Shown here piece by piece: positions 39,202-51,900 of a stretch of DNA of 64,000 nucleotides; the stretch's first letter is position 1; each line of letters opens with the position of its first letter. A model generated the notes under the pieces. The model did not search any database, had not been told where the DNA came from, and worked only from the letters and a program-made list of their open reading frames with translations. Origin of the DNA: Aphidius gifuensis (Eukaryota > Arthropoda > Insecta > Hymenoptera > Braconidae); contig NC_057793.1 of the NCBI RefSeq assembly GCF_014905175.1, positions 8,928,001-8,992,000 on the forward strand, written 5' to 3'. Position numbers and translations under genes: made by a program.

Positions 39202-42200
39202 TTTTTTTTAGTCTCACTAAATATTAATTCTTGTTTCATGTTTTTTTTTTTCTAAAATATGCATCAACAAATATATTATATTATTTTCATTATATTTATT
39301 ATACATTCATTATTAACCCTAAAATTTTTGTTGATTAACTCTAAAAATTATATTAAATGTCAATTAAGTTTCTAGTTCAATTAATTAGCAGCTAAAAAAT
39401 AAATGTAAGGCAGTACTGTCATTACAAGAAACAGCTTTTTTTTAAAAAAAATTTCAGCTGGTATTACAAAGTAGAAAAAGGTAGAGCAGAAAAATATATT
39501 TAATCAACAAATGCATCATGATTTTTTCGTCCAAAATTGCAGTTTATTTATTTTTATAAAATTATAAAATTAATAAGACTGTCATCATAGAGTGTATGCA
39601 AAAAAACTAGAAGACTTCATGCATTCACTCCAAAATTAATTAACTAATTCTATTTCTAATTTCAAATTTTCATTTAAATTTCGAGTTATTTCAAATGAAT
39701 TAATTTACATAAAATAAAATATATTTTAAATTTTCACATGAGTCATATTGCGTTATGATAATTACTCGATGATCTCACCCACATATCAATCACCAGTAAA
39801 AAAATATTTAAAATAATATAAATCCCAAAATTACTTAAAAAAAAAAAAATACAATAATTTATATTAAAAAAATCTTCAAGATTATAAATTAAACGAAGGT
39901 CATATTTCGTATAAAAATTGCTTAGAGATTCAGAAATACCCCTCTATACATGTTAGCTTTATTTCCCCTACTCTTATAAAAAAATTTCTCTCCTTCCAAT
40001 AAAACCAACTGAACGAAATTGAGTAAATTTTGTATTCCGTATTCGTGCGCTGACGCTTGACAAGTGACAAGCAGTCGCAATTTTAACGCGCGGTATTATT
40101 ATCCACCGCGTATTATAATAATTTATTTAAATAAATAAATTGTCCTCTATTTGGATATTATTAATAAATCCTTGGAATTGATATCAGTGTGTGTGTGTGT
40201 GGGTGATTTTAAAGTGATCAAATTTAATATTACATATAATTTTTCATCAAAAGGTGTGTAAAAAAAATGAAAAATATTTTTTTAAAAATCATATGTGATA
40301 TTTGAAAAATAAAAATATACAGTGTCATTGTTTTAAGTGTTACAAGTGATTTATAAATACCTTGAAATAGTGATTTTGGATTAAAAATTTATCAAAAATA
40401 TTAAATTGAAAATTAATACGTGAAAAAAACTGACATTTTATTATAAAATTGTCACTATCGATTGTTGTCAAGTATTAACCGGTTACCCTTTATTATTATT
40501 ATTTTTTTTTTTTAAATAATATCCCCTTTTATTTGTCATATATTTTATAAATACACGTAACATCTCAACAAGCTTCAACCAACTCTAGATAAAAAGATAT
40601 TAATTTTTTTTTTTTTGTACCTCCTCGTGTGTGTTATACGTCACAATTCATTTTTGAGCTTTTACTCCATTTTTATTAATTTTTACTATTAATAATAATT
40701 ATTGTTTATTAAAAATAGATTTTTATATTGAAATATTTTATATTATTTTTTTTTTTATTATAAACTGCTTATGCTCTCAATTGATATGTGCTGATTCATA
40801 ATTATTATTAAAAAAATGCACTTTTATTACTTTTTTTTTTGTAATTAAAATATGTATTGAATTTCATGCACTTGAAGACACGCGGTATTAGAACTAAATA
40901 CATTTGATTTATAAAATTATAAATAATTATTTTATCAAGAATACAGCCTTCGTATTCAATTCCTTCGTATTTTTTTTTTCTTTATATTTTTGGAGAAAAA
41001 GGAAACTCATTTTGCAGCTGTCGTTTTTTTAAAAAAGGCTGTGATCTTTCTCCGGTCTAGACAAAGATAAAATATGACGAAAAAAAAATAAAAAATGGAT
41101 ATTAATAAAGTAAAGAAAAAAAAAAAATAAAACTTGCTATATATTTTTTTTTTTAATTATTTTTATTTTTAAGGGCGTCGTTATTTAGCATGTGAATGAC
41201 AATTTTTTTTGTTTCCGTAGGTGTTTGATATTTATATCTAAAAATCACATTGAAAAAATAGAGTAATTTTTTATGAATAAAAAAAAAAAAATTTGATTTT
41301 AATATTTACATAATATTGTAAATGTTTTTTTACTTTAAATTTTGTATATTAATTTAAAAATTAAATTTGATTTGAGAGTTTTAAAGATGATAAAATAATA
41401 GGGGATGAATATTACAAGTTACGTCCCTGAGGTATATGTTATACGGGTAGCGGCAGATGCACGGTTAGTGGCACCAGAGCACCGGCCTTTCTCGATCAAT
41501 AAAATGACTGGGCACGCGGATACAACCATATTAATGTATACAACCCACACTTTTAAACATGCCAGGTGACAGCAGGCATACATAAGAATCCATGCTCTTT
41601 CAAACAACCAAGATTCTTTTATCCAGAGATTTTATTTTTGTATTTTTATCCCAACTACTTTTCTTTTTCACTTTTTGATGATTAATCTGACCCAAAATTG
41701 GGCCTTTTTTATTTTGCTTATTTTAAATCACCAGCCTGTATTCAGTTTGTACCACATGGTCATACAGGATGTCTCAAAATTTACTTGACATTATTTTTTT
41801 TTCTCTCTTAAATTTGAGTCTTTCGTGAATTATATAATTCATGAGAAATTTATACAACGTTTTTCATAAATGATATGTGAATTTTTTGATTTTTAAAATA
41901 TTTAATAACACGTGCTAGTCATTTTTAAATGTTTTTTAAATGATCTCTCTCTCTTGCTGTTGGGCTTCTCAGCATGACAACAATATCATTAAAATATAAT
42001 TTATTCTTGGAAATCTTAACTTAGTTTTCTAGGTGTTTTTAAAAATAAAAAATTATATTTACAATGGGTTTTTGTTTTATATTTATATACCTACTATGTT
42101 TTACAGTAGTTGATAAATTTTTGAAAATTATATGAAACTGTTTTAGATGAATTTTATAATAATAAAATTGAATAAAACGCTTCAATGTATCCCAATGGTT

Positions 42201-42870
42201 TTTGTGTGTCTATGTTTGCCAACATCCCTATTTTTCTATATGATGAAAAAAAAAAAAAAATCATCATTTTGCTTAGAAAACTTGGGGGAATGTTTGTACG
42301 AATGACTCCCTTATATTTTACCCTACATACCCACTCTCACACACAAAATTCCCACACCCCATGTAGTTTTTTTTTTTTTTTTTTTTTTACATCAAAACGT
42401 GATAATGCATCACTTTTACTTTTAAATGATATACGTTGTGTCTGATTTCGATAACAATTTTTCGATAAATTTAAATTTAAATTTTATATTTTTAACTTGG
42501 AAATTAAGAGTCTAATAAAATAGTAAATACTTCAATTGAATTTACAATTTTTTGTATAATATTATGCAGGAATTCATGTAGTTTTTTTTTATTCACATAA
42601 AAACGTGACAAAAAATAGAAAAATATAATGTAAAAAATAGTAAATAACACTTTGAATATTTAATTTATATATGCGAGCCAAAATCACTATTTCAAGATTG
42701 TTAAATAAGTATATTAAAATTTAAAAAATGAAAGTTTTTTGTTGTGTTAATTAACTATAAATATAATAAAATGTGTTAAAGTGATTTTTATCATCAAAAA
42801 ATTTGTATTGTTATTTGTGAAACTCCAGGTGAGGCTGTTAAACCGGTCACTGGATAAAGACCTGTTCAAG
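39202..42870. other. Region upstream of the Dscam1 coding start
   Basis: About 3.7 kb without a coding exon. A comparatively GC-rich patch at 40025-40110 contains acgcgcggt and ccaccgcgt. It is followed by a GT run and a possible 5' UTR donor (aaaag|gtgtgt, about 40253), and is the best candidate for the Dscam1 transcription start. A second GC-rich patch lies at 41420-41600. The coding first exon has an upstream acceptor (ctccag at 42830), which implies at least one upstream non-coding exon. Confidence 0.45.
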
Positions 42871-42946
42871 ATGCTTCATGAACCACCAGGAGTAACTAAA
42901 GCATTTATTACCATGCTTATGTTAGCTGGTTTTATGATGATCAATG
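42871..42946 (+). CDS. Dscam1: Dscam1 exon 1, signal peptide
   Basis: ATG at 42871 encodes MLHEPPGVTKAFITMLMLAG and a few further residues, with donor g|gtaatt in phase 1. The frame stays open upstream to the acceptor at 42830, so the exon begins with 5' UTR. No competing in-frame ATG lies between that acceptor and 42871. Confidence 0.8.
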
Positions 42947-45900
42947 GTAATTTAACTATAAATAAATTTAATTAACAATTAATTTTTAAATTAAGTCTTA
43001 AATTTAAAAAAAAAAACAAAAAATGTTAATTTAAAGTTTTAAGATTTAATTTTTAATATCAGTTTAACATTTGTTTAACAAATTTTAGTTTAACTTTGTT
43101 CCGGATATTTGATTGGTCATTGTTTTTCTCTCACTTACTCTCATTTGAATTTCTTTCTGTTTGCCTTTTTCTATTATTTTTTTATTTATTTCGTTAGCAA
43201 CAAAAAAACAAAAAAAAAAAAAAGAGTGAGTGAGACATAGTTTGATTTTTTGTTGCTAACGAAATAAATCAAATATACAAAGAGTGATCTTCGAAGGATT
43301 AAATCGGTAACATATACGAGAGCTTGATAGACCGCGCGACACATAAAATGTTTATTGTTTATTATTGTTATAAACAAATGCATCAGTAGAAATCCACAAA
43401 AAAATATATTTTATTCTTCAAAATGTCCTTTATTTAATGGATTTTTCAGAAATACTGTGCAACGAATATTTATTGTAAAAAAAATTGTTTCAACTTTTAA
43501 AAAATTTTAACTTCATAATTTTCTACTGGTCTTTTTATTTTCAATATTTTTTTTTTACAATAAATATTTGTTGCACAGTATTTCTGAAATATCCATTAAA
43601 TAAAGGACATTTTGAAAAAGTAAAATATATTTTTTTGTGGATTTCTACTAAATTAATTTCAATTGAATATTTATAATTATCTTGTTTAAATATTATTCAA
43701 ATAAATGAATAAATAGAATCATAGAAAAATAATATTAACGAATTTTTGTTTACTATTACTTTATATTTTATTAATAATAATTATTATTATTAGCTGCTTT
43801 TTTATTTATGTAGGTCTATTCCTGTTCAAGTATAAATGGCAAACAGGAATTAAACTTTTTTTGTTTAACTATCATGTATTCAGCTTTCAAGCTATTCATT
43901 TTTTATTCATATTTTTCAAGGAAAGTGCTTTTTTTTTTTTATTATTATTTTTCCATCAACATGCAATGGTCTGTTGTCTATATAATAAATAATTGGATAA
44001 ATGTTTTTTTTTATATTTTATTATATATACACACGTGGCTGGTTGTGTATAGTTTTGTTTTGTCTTAAATAAATACTGGCAATTTACAAATCGGCAATGA
44101 AATAGATTTTTTTATTTGCTCAGAACCGTGAAATAGCCAGTTTTATATATTAAATTTCAAACTTATTAATAATGACAATAGTAATTTTATTTGAACTATG
44201 TAATTTGATATTTAATTTTAAATATTATTTACAATGTTAATTGATTTTTGTTTGAATTATAAAATTAATTATAATAATTTATAGTTGTACTTGCTGAGGA
44301 TGATTCAATGGGACCTGTGTTTGTCAAAGAACCACCAAATCGTGTTGATTTTTCAAATGGAACTGGAGCTGAAGTTGAATGTCAAGCTCGAGGTAATCCT
44401 CAACCTGATATTATTTGGGTTCGTGCTGATGGATCAGCTGTTGGTGATGTACCTGGATTACGTCAAGTAATTATTTAACATTTTTTAAATTTACTTTGTT
44501 TCGAAATTACTTCAATACTATTTTAAAATTTTAAAATATTTAAAGCCAATTTTATTAAATATTTTTAGTATTTTTAATTCAATAATGCTAATTAAAATAA
44601 ACGTGATGTGATTTTAATTAAATTAATTGAGTATCGCAATCAACATGTGCATAAATTCATGTCAATCAATTGGTCATTGACTTTGAAAAATTATATTCAA
44701 TGATTTATTAATAAACATAATATTATAATTAATTTATTTTATTATTATTCAATACACAGGTTTTGCCAAATGGTAATTTGGTATTTCCACCATTTAGAGC
44801 TGAGGATTATCGTCAAGAAGTTCATGCACAAGTTTACAGTTGTTTAGCAACATCACCAGCTGGATCAGTGCATTCACGTGATGTCAACGTAAGAGCCGGT
44901 AAGGTCTTGAATTAGTTTTTAATAATATTTATCTATTGTAAAAGAATCACTCAACAAGATAATATATAATTTCAACAGATGATTATTCTAATAGATAATT
45001 AAATTCACGTGTAACAGCGCTGATAAATCTCGTACACTTTATTTATTTTTTTTCTATCGGAAATATATCATCAGGCTAAATAATTATAGAAATTTAAAAA
45101 ATCAACGAGATGATGAATTATTTGTCATTAAGTATGACTGATTATTAAGTACACAAATGCGAATGGCTTAAAAAATTTAAAAAATACAAATTAAAAGTCA
45201 TGTAGAAATTATTTTTTTAAATTCAATTTAACCAGCCGGATTCTTCAACAACGATACAAACAAAAATTTTTTAAGTGCTAAAATGTTTGTCCCTATTTTT
45301 TTATTTTTATTTTATCTCCTCTCTGTTTCATCAGCCAGTTTTAATTGTCGGAAGTTCAAATTTATAATGTCTATTGTCTCAACGATGCGACAAAATATAA
45401 TAAACTCAATAAAAATTCACATGACTTTTATAAAACACTGTATAAAATATTTCTGCTTAAATATATAAATATTATATATTGACACAGTGGTATCGCAGTA
45501 TTGGGACAGTGATGTGAATAAAGAATATGCAATTCGTGGTAACAGTGCAATACTTAAATGCGTTGTTCCTTCATTCGTTGGTGATTTTGTCAAAGTACTA
45601 TCATGGCATACTGATCAAGGAGAAGAATTTCTTCCAAACAATGATTACGGTATTCAAAATTTAAAAGAAAAAAAAATCATAAGAAATTTAAGTTAACATA
45701 TAGGCAGATTGATTGTTCATTAGTCATTTTTATCACATAAAATATTTTTTACAATATAGAAAAATAAAAAGTACCTTGTGAATAAAAGTCAATTAAAAAT
45801 GAGGGTTTTAAATTAAAAAAAAACAAACATTAACAATAACATGTCCTTCGTTTATAATAATTCAGGACAATGAAATATTAATTATTCAAATTGAAGCAAC

Positions 45901-48900
45901 AATTATGAATGTATTTATAATAAAATTAAATTTTTTCAAATAGAGTCTTTCCGGTCAGACAGTTTTTTTTTTTTCATACACTCTTCCGTTTGCGTGAAGC
46001 ATAACTGGTAAACTTTTTTGATGACTATAGAATGAGTAACACATCAAACGATCTGCCTATTATTATACTACGAATTTCATGTGTATTTTTTTTTGGGGAA
46101 AAATATGCGACAGGATGCGTGGAGAGCTGTCGTCAACGTCTTGATCGGATTTAAATATTAAAATTAGGGAAACAACAAAAATTTTTTAGAATTATTAAGC
46201 GAAAGATTCTCCGGAATTTTATTTGAGTAATATTAATTTTTTTTTTTTTTGTATTATTGGGATATTTATTGTATGTACTGAATGAATGTTAAATCGAGTT
46301 TGCAGTTGTCCAACAATACTACCAGACTGAGGTGAATAATGATTTTGTTATAAAATTAAATTCGGCGATACTTAAGTGCAGCATACCAAGTTTTGTATCC
46401 GAGTTTGTACAAGTTATCAATTGGCAGGATGATCAAGGAAATATCTATAATCCTGGTGATCAGGATGGTACTTAAAAATATTATAAAAAAATATATTTAT
46501 TATCATTAAAATAATTATCAATATAATTTTTACAAAAATATAAATTCTGACTGAAAAAAAAAGTATAATTTTTGACAAAAAAAAAACAATTAGTATATAA
46601 ATAATTTTTTTCTATTTCTAATTTTATTATTGTTTAAATTATTATAAATTTTTTAATATATAAATATTTTTTTTTTCTTGTAAAGTCATTTTTTAGTCAG
46701 AAATTATTTTTTTTAAATTAGTCTTTGATATAATTTGAAAAAAAAAAAAAAAGTAGGAACAGCGATAGCAGTGTCTTTACGTAATTTTTAAATTGATATT
46801 AATTAAAAAAACTATAATTTTATTTATGTTTTATAAATTTATATATATTCGAAATATATAAATTTATATTTTCCAAATATTTACGCAATTATATTCAGTT
46901 AGCTGTTAATTAAATAAAATATCAAGACCAATGAACTGCGTTTATTTTATGGTATATATTTCTCGGAAGTTGTTGAGGTTGGCAACCGACAAATAATTGT
47001 TAATCTTTTGCTTCAAGTCCCACACGATGATAGTAATATAATAGGATGTTAAAAAAAATTTCTCTTCGAGTATGTTAGTTGATTGTATTTAATGAAAATT
47101 CAGCTAGTAGTTAAAACCTTTTTATCAAAAATAATTTTTAAAATTTGATGTATATTTAAAAAAATTCAACAGTTGTTGTCCAGTATTATGAAGCAGAAGT
47201 CGTTTCTGAATATTGTCTAAAGGGTAATGCAGCTATAATAAAATGTACAATACCAAGTTTTGTTGCGGAATTTGTTTCTGTTGAATCTTGGGTTGGCAGT
47301 GATGGATCAAAATATATTGCATCCGATGATTATGGTATGCAATAATTTACATATTGTGTATTTTATTGGGCATTGAAATATTTATTTAAATAAAGTACCC
47401 AAACAGATGCGAACAGCGGTGGTTGTCCTTAAATAATATTCATATATTGTTGCTGAATACAAATAGAAAAAAAAATCATGATTAATTTAACATTTAATTT
47501 TTAATATTAACATTTTTTTTTTATTAAATTTTCGTGTACAGTTGTGATGCAAAACTATCTACCAGAAATATTAACTGAGTACGCGATTCGTGGTAATAGT
47601 GCAATACTTAAATGTAGTATACCCAGTTACATTGCTGAATTTGTAACAATTGAAGCTTGGATACGTGAAGATGGTGAAATTTATCTTCCCGAGCAACATG
47701 AGACAACAACTCAACTGGGTATATCTCGTCATACATTCATTGACCTACGTTTTATTATCATCACGCTTATAAACATTTTATTTAAAAAAAAAAATTCCCT
47801 TATCAAACTGTTTCTTATCAATTTGCAAACTAACATGCAAAAAAAAAAATAATAATAATTATAAAAGATTTAAAACTTTCTTACAAACAGGAAGTTGTAT
47901 TTAAAAAATTTTTTTTTTTTTTAACTAAATTAAAAAGAAAGTTTTAAATTTTACGTATTTGGAACTGCGTGAGCAGTTGTTTTGCAGAATAATTATCTAA
48001 CTGAATCAGAGAACGAGTACGTTATTCGAGCAAACAGTGCAATAATGAAGTGCAAAATACCGAGTTTTGTATCTGAATTTGTTTATGTGGATCAGTGGAT
48101 TGCGAATGACGGTACAATTTATCGACCGGAAGATAAAGATTACGGTAAAATTTGTAATAAAAAAATTTTAAAAAAATTCAAAGAAACAATAAATGTTTTT
48201 TTATATTTTTTTTTAAAGATTTCGATAAATTATATATAGCTCTATATAATATTTCTAATAATGCACATGAATGGCAGAATGATATATATACTTTCGAATT
48301 TTTTAATTTCAAATTCCCACAACGGATAATAAATTTTAACAAACAATGCGAGCATCGACATGTCATTAAACGTCAAAATATATTATTAAATGTTTTTTTT
48401 TTTTTTTTATGAAATTTTTTTAGTCGTTCAACAATTCTACGAGGCTCGTGTTATTGATGAATTTTTAATTCGTGGAAATACAGCAATACTCAAGTGTCTT
48501 GTACCAAGTTTTGTCGCGGATTTTGTTGATGTTATTGAGTGGCGTGCTGATGACGGTACAAGTTATCTTGCTAGTGATCATGATGAAAAGGGTAGGCGGG
48601 CGTGTCAATAATTAATTTATATACAAACTTTAATTGAGAGTGTGGTTAAGCTTGTATAAAAATTTTGTCTATAAAATTTATTAAAATATATACGTAACGT
48701 GTGAACAGTGGCTGTCAACGGTTCCGACATGTATTGATAAATATAATCTTATCATAAATTATCAACAAAAAAAAAAAAACAAATTCTCAACTGCAAATAT
48801 AGTAAATAGTATTTATTTTTAAATTAAATTATTTTTAGTTGTCTCGCAGTACTATGAGGTTCAAGTTTATGATGTATTTGCAATTCGTGGTAATGCAGCA

Positions 48901-51900
48901 ATATTCAAATGTCAGGTACCATCTTTTGTCGCTGATCATGTTGATATTGCTGATTGGATTGATTCTCAGGGTGGAAATTATCGCGCTGATGACAAACAAG
49001 TACCCGACGGTATTACTAAAAATCGATTTAATCACTTACTTTTTTTCGGATTGTCATGTAGGATTATATAAATAACAAAAAAAAAAAAAATGGCTGGTAT
49101 ACAGCCCTTTGGTTCGTTGAATTTTTAATTCACATGCAGCGTCAATTTTCACTCGTTAATTAATTATTTTCACTCGTTAAATAATTATTATGTTGTATTT
49201 TTTAAACATCGAAATGAATATTCATATTGTTTTTTAATTTTAATACATGTATATACTCGAAAAAATTTAGTTTAATATGATAAATTTGTTAACGAACCAA
49301 AGGGTATAAATGAGAAAAAAAAAATACGGTATCTGGTTTCAGTTGTAGGGCAGCGGTACGCTGTGAATGTTATGGACGAACATGTGCTAAATGGAAATGC
49401 TGCGATAATCAAGTGCCACATACCAAGTTTCGTTGCCGAATTTGTCGAGATAGAATCTTGGCTTGAGGATGAGACAACTGCAATTTATCCTCAACTCGAT
49501 GATTACGGTATCATAAGACAATAAATGAATATTATTAATTCTTAAAAAAAAAAATAACAAAAAAAAAATATATATGCATAACGCGTATCGTCACTATTTC
49601 CGTTTAGTCAGCATAAATCAGTATTACAATAAATTACATCAATTTAATGTGCACCTACTTGAAAATTATACTCGGTTCATTCAATCATCTATATTTATAT
49701 ATATTTTTTTTTTTATATTTTGTTTTAGTTGAACCATGTCAACGTTTATTTTCATTTGATAAATATATTTAAGAGTTATATCAAATCATCTTGACAATTG
49801 TAGGCGGGTGTTTATTTCATTGTGATATAAAGGATGAAAGTATATTTATAAAATTATAACGTGATTTAAATTATTATTTATTTAGTTTTTTAAACATATC
49901 GTCTGTTTGATTACTTAAATTGTCGTCAAAAAATACATTGACTTTTTATTTTATTTTCAATTAAGTCATTAGTTTTTTTTCTTTCACTTGATTGTGTTTT
50001 ATTTTTGTTAATTTTTTTATGAATTAATTGTTTAAAAACAATGCTGTGTGTTTTTTTTTTTAAAATTGTTTTTATGCATATCGAAAAGTATTGATTTAAT
50101 GGTATTAATCAAGCATAAAATTGTCGAAACTTTGCACCATTTAATTAGGATTTATGGCAATTTGGTTTTGCCGAATTGAACGGTAAATTTTAGATATAGA
50201 TTAACAATGTTTACGGTATTATTACGGGTATTGAAAATGATTAATAAAAGAATTTTTAAAATATGATAATAAAATATATATATAATGTAATTTATTTAAA
50301 TTACGTATTAAGACGTTGACTGCCGCTGCTCGCGCTGTTCCAGATACTTTGTATTCCCTGTCATTTTTTTTTTGGTAGAGGTGTTTTTTTTTTTTTGTTG
50401 CTTATTTGTACACACTGAGAAAAAATAATAATAATTTTTTTTTTCATTCATAAATAAAGTTTATATTTGAATGACTTGGTTTTATTAATTTTTATTAACT
50501 TATTTTATTTTTTTTTTCTCAGTGTTTTATTTTGGCAATTAACAATATATAATAAATTGTAAATAATTAAATTTTGTTTATTGCTAAATGTACAAAGCAT
50601 GTGAGCTTTTTAATAATCATCTTTCTTCTATTAAAATATATAAATTTTACAATGAGTATAAAAAGTATTTGTATAAAATTTTTTTTAAATAAATTTTTTT
50701 TTTGGTTTTTAAAAAAGTAAATAAAAAATTATTAAAAAAAAAAAATTATTATCTAAATATTTATTGAGTACTTTTTAAATTTATAATGAATTTAGTAGAA
50801 ATTTTTTTTAACAATTACAATTTATGCTCTTTGTATAAATATTTAAAATGAAAAAAAAAAATTCACTTGGATCCACTTGAGACAAAGTATTCAATCTATA
50901 ATTAAAAATAAAAATCAAAGTGAATTTTTTCTTGGAAAATATTTCTTGTAAATTCTATTATTTTAATTAACATTTTTTAATTTTTATAAATAAAATTCTT
51001 CCATTCAGCATGGCTTTATATTTTATCTGCATGAAAAATAATTAATAAGTTAATTTAATATTCAAATTAATCAATAAATTATATGTTTGGTGGATGATTA
51101 GATGGAAAGTACTTGGTTTTACCATCTGGTGAATTGCACATCAGAGATGTTGGACCTGAAGATGGTTACAAAACTTATCAATGCCGAACAAAACATAGAC
51201 TTACTGGAGAAACAAGATTATCAGCAACTAAAGGACGTCTTGTCATCACTGGTAAGTCAGAGTCTCGTTACTCATTTTTTTTATTTTAAAATTCATAAAA
51301 GCAATAATTTTGGTATTAGTTTTATCAAATATTTACAAATTAAAATTATCAATCAATTCATTCATTTAAAATTAATCTTATACATTTGGAAAATCATCGA
51401 TTATTATTACTTTTTTTTTCCTTTATTAATATGCCAAAATTATTGCTAATCAAAAATAAATTTATGATTAATTTACCGTGGCTTAAAAAAAAATTAAACA
51501 CCAAGATTTAATATTTTTTTATATTCAAATTAAGCTGATGAAAAAAGCTGATGAAAGCGCACAAACAAATTTTATCATGTGGTTTTTTTTAGAATTTATT
51601 TTAATAACCATGGTATAAATTTTTCATAAATTTATTTTTCAAATTTTTATTTAGCAAAGGCATTGTGGTTTTTAAGAAAATGTAAAATTTTTAAATAGCC
51701 ACAATTGTGGTGATGTTGTGATAATCAAAAAATTAAAAAAAAAAAATATTAAACTTACATCTCGTGGTTGTTAATTATATACACAATGCCAATGCTAAAA
51801 AAAAAAAAACGCCAAGAGTGTAAACCTGTAACGAAGCAATGTTAATTTTAAAATGATAAAATATAAATTTTATTTATTAACCAACTAGTCAAGACACTTG

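Larger units (their letters stand above)
42947..44284 (+). other. Dscam1 intron 1 with two large hairpins
   Basis: The intron holds two strong inverted repeats (43184-43269 and 43385-43649), listed separately. No coding exon is seen. Confidence 0.6.

Noticed and set aside
41419..41607. 62-residue minus-strand ORF in the GC-rich patch upstream of Dscam1
   Set aside because: No splice sites or homology that I recognise; more likely a regulatory or UTR segment.
49560..49620. Selector for exon 4.8 at aacgcgtatcgtcac
   Set aside because: Complementarity to the docking site is too short and interrupted to distinguish from chance.
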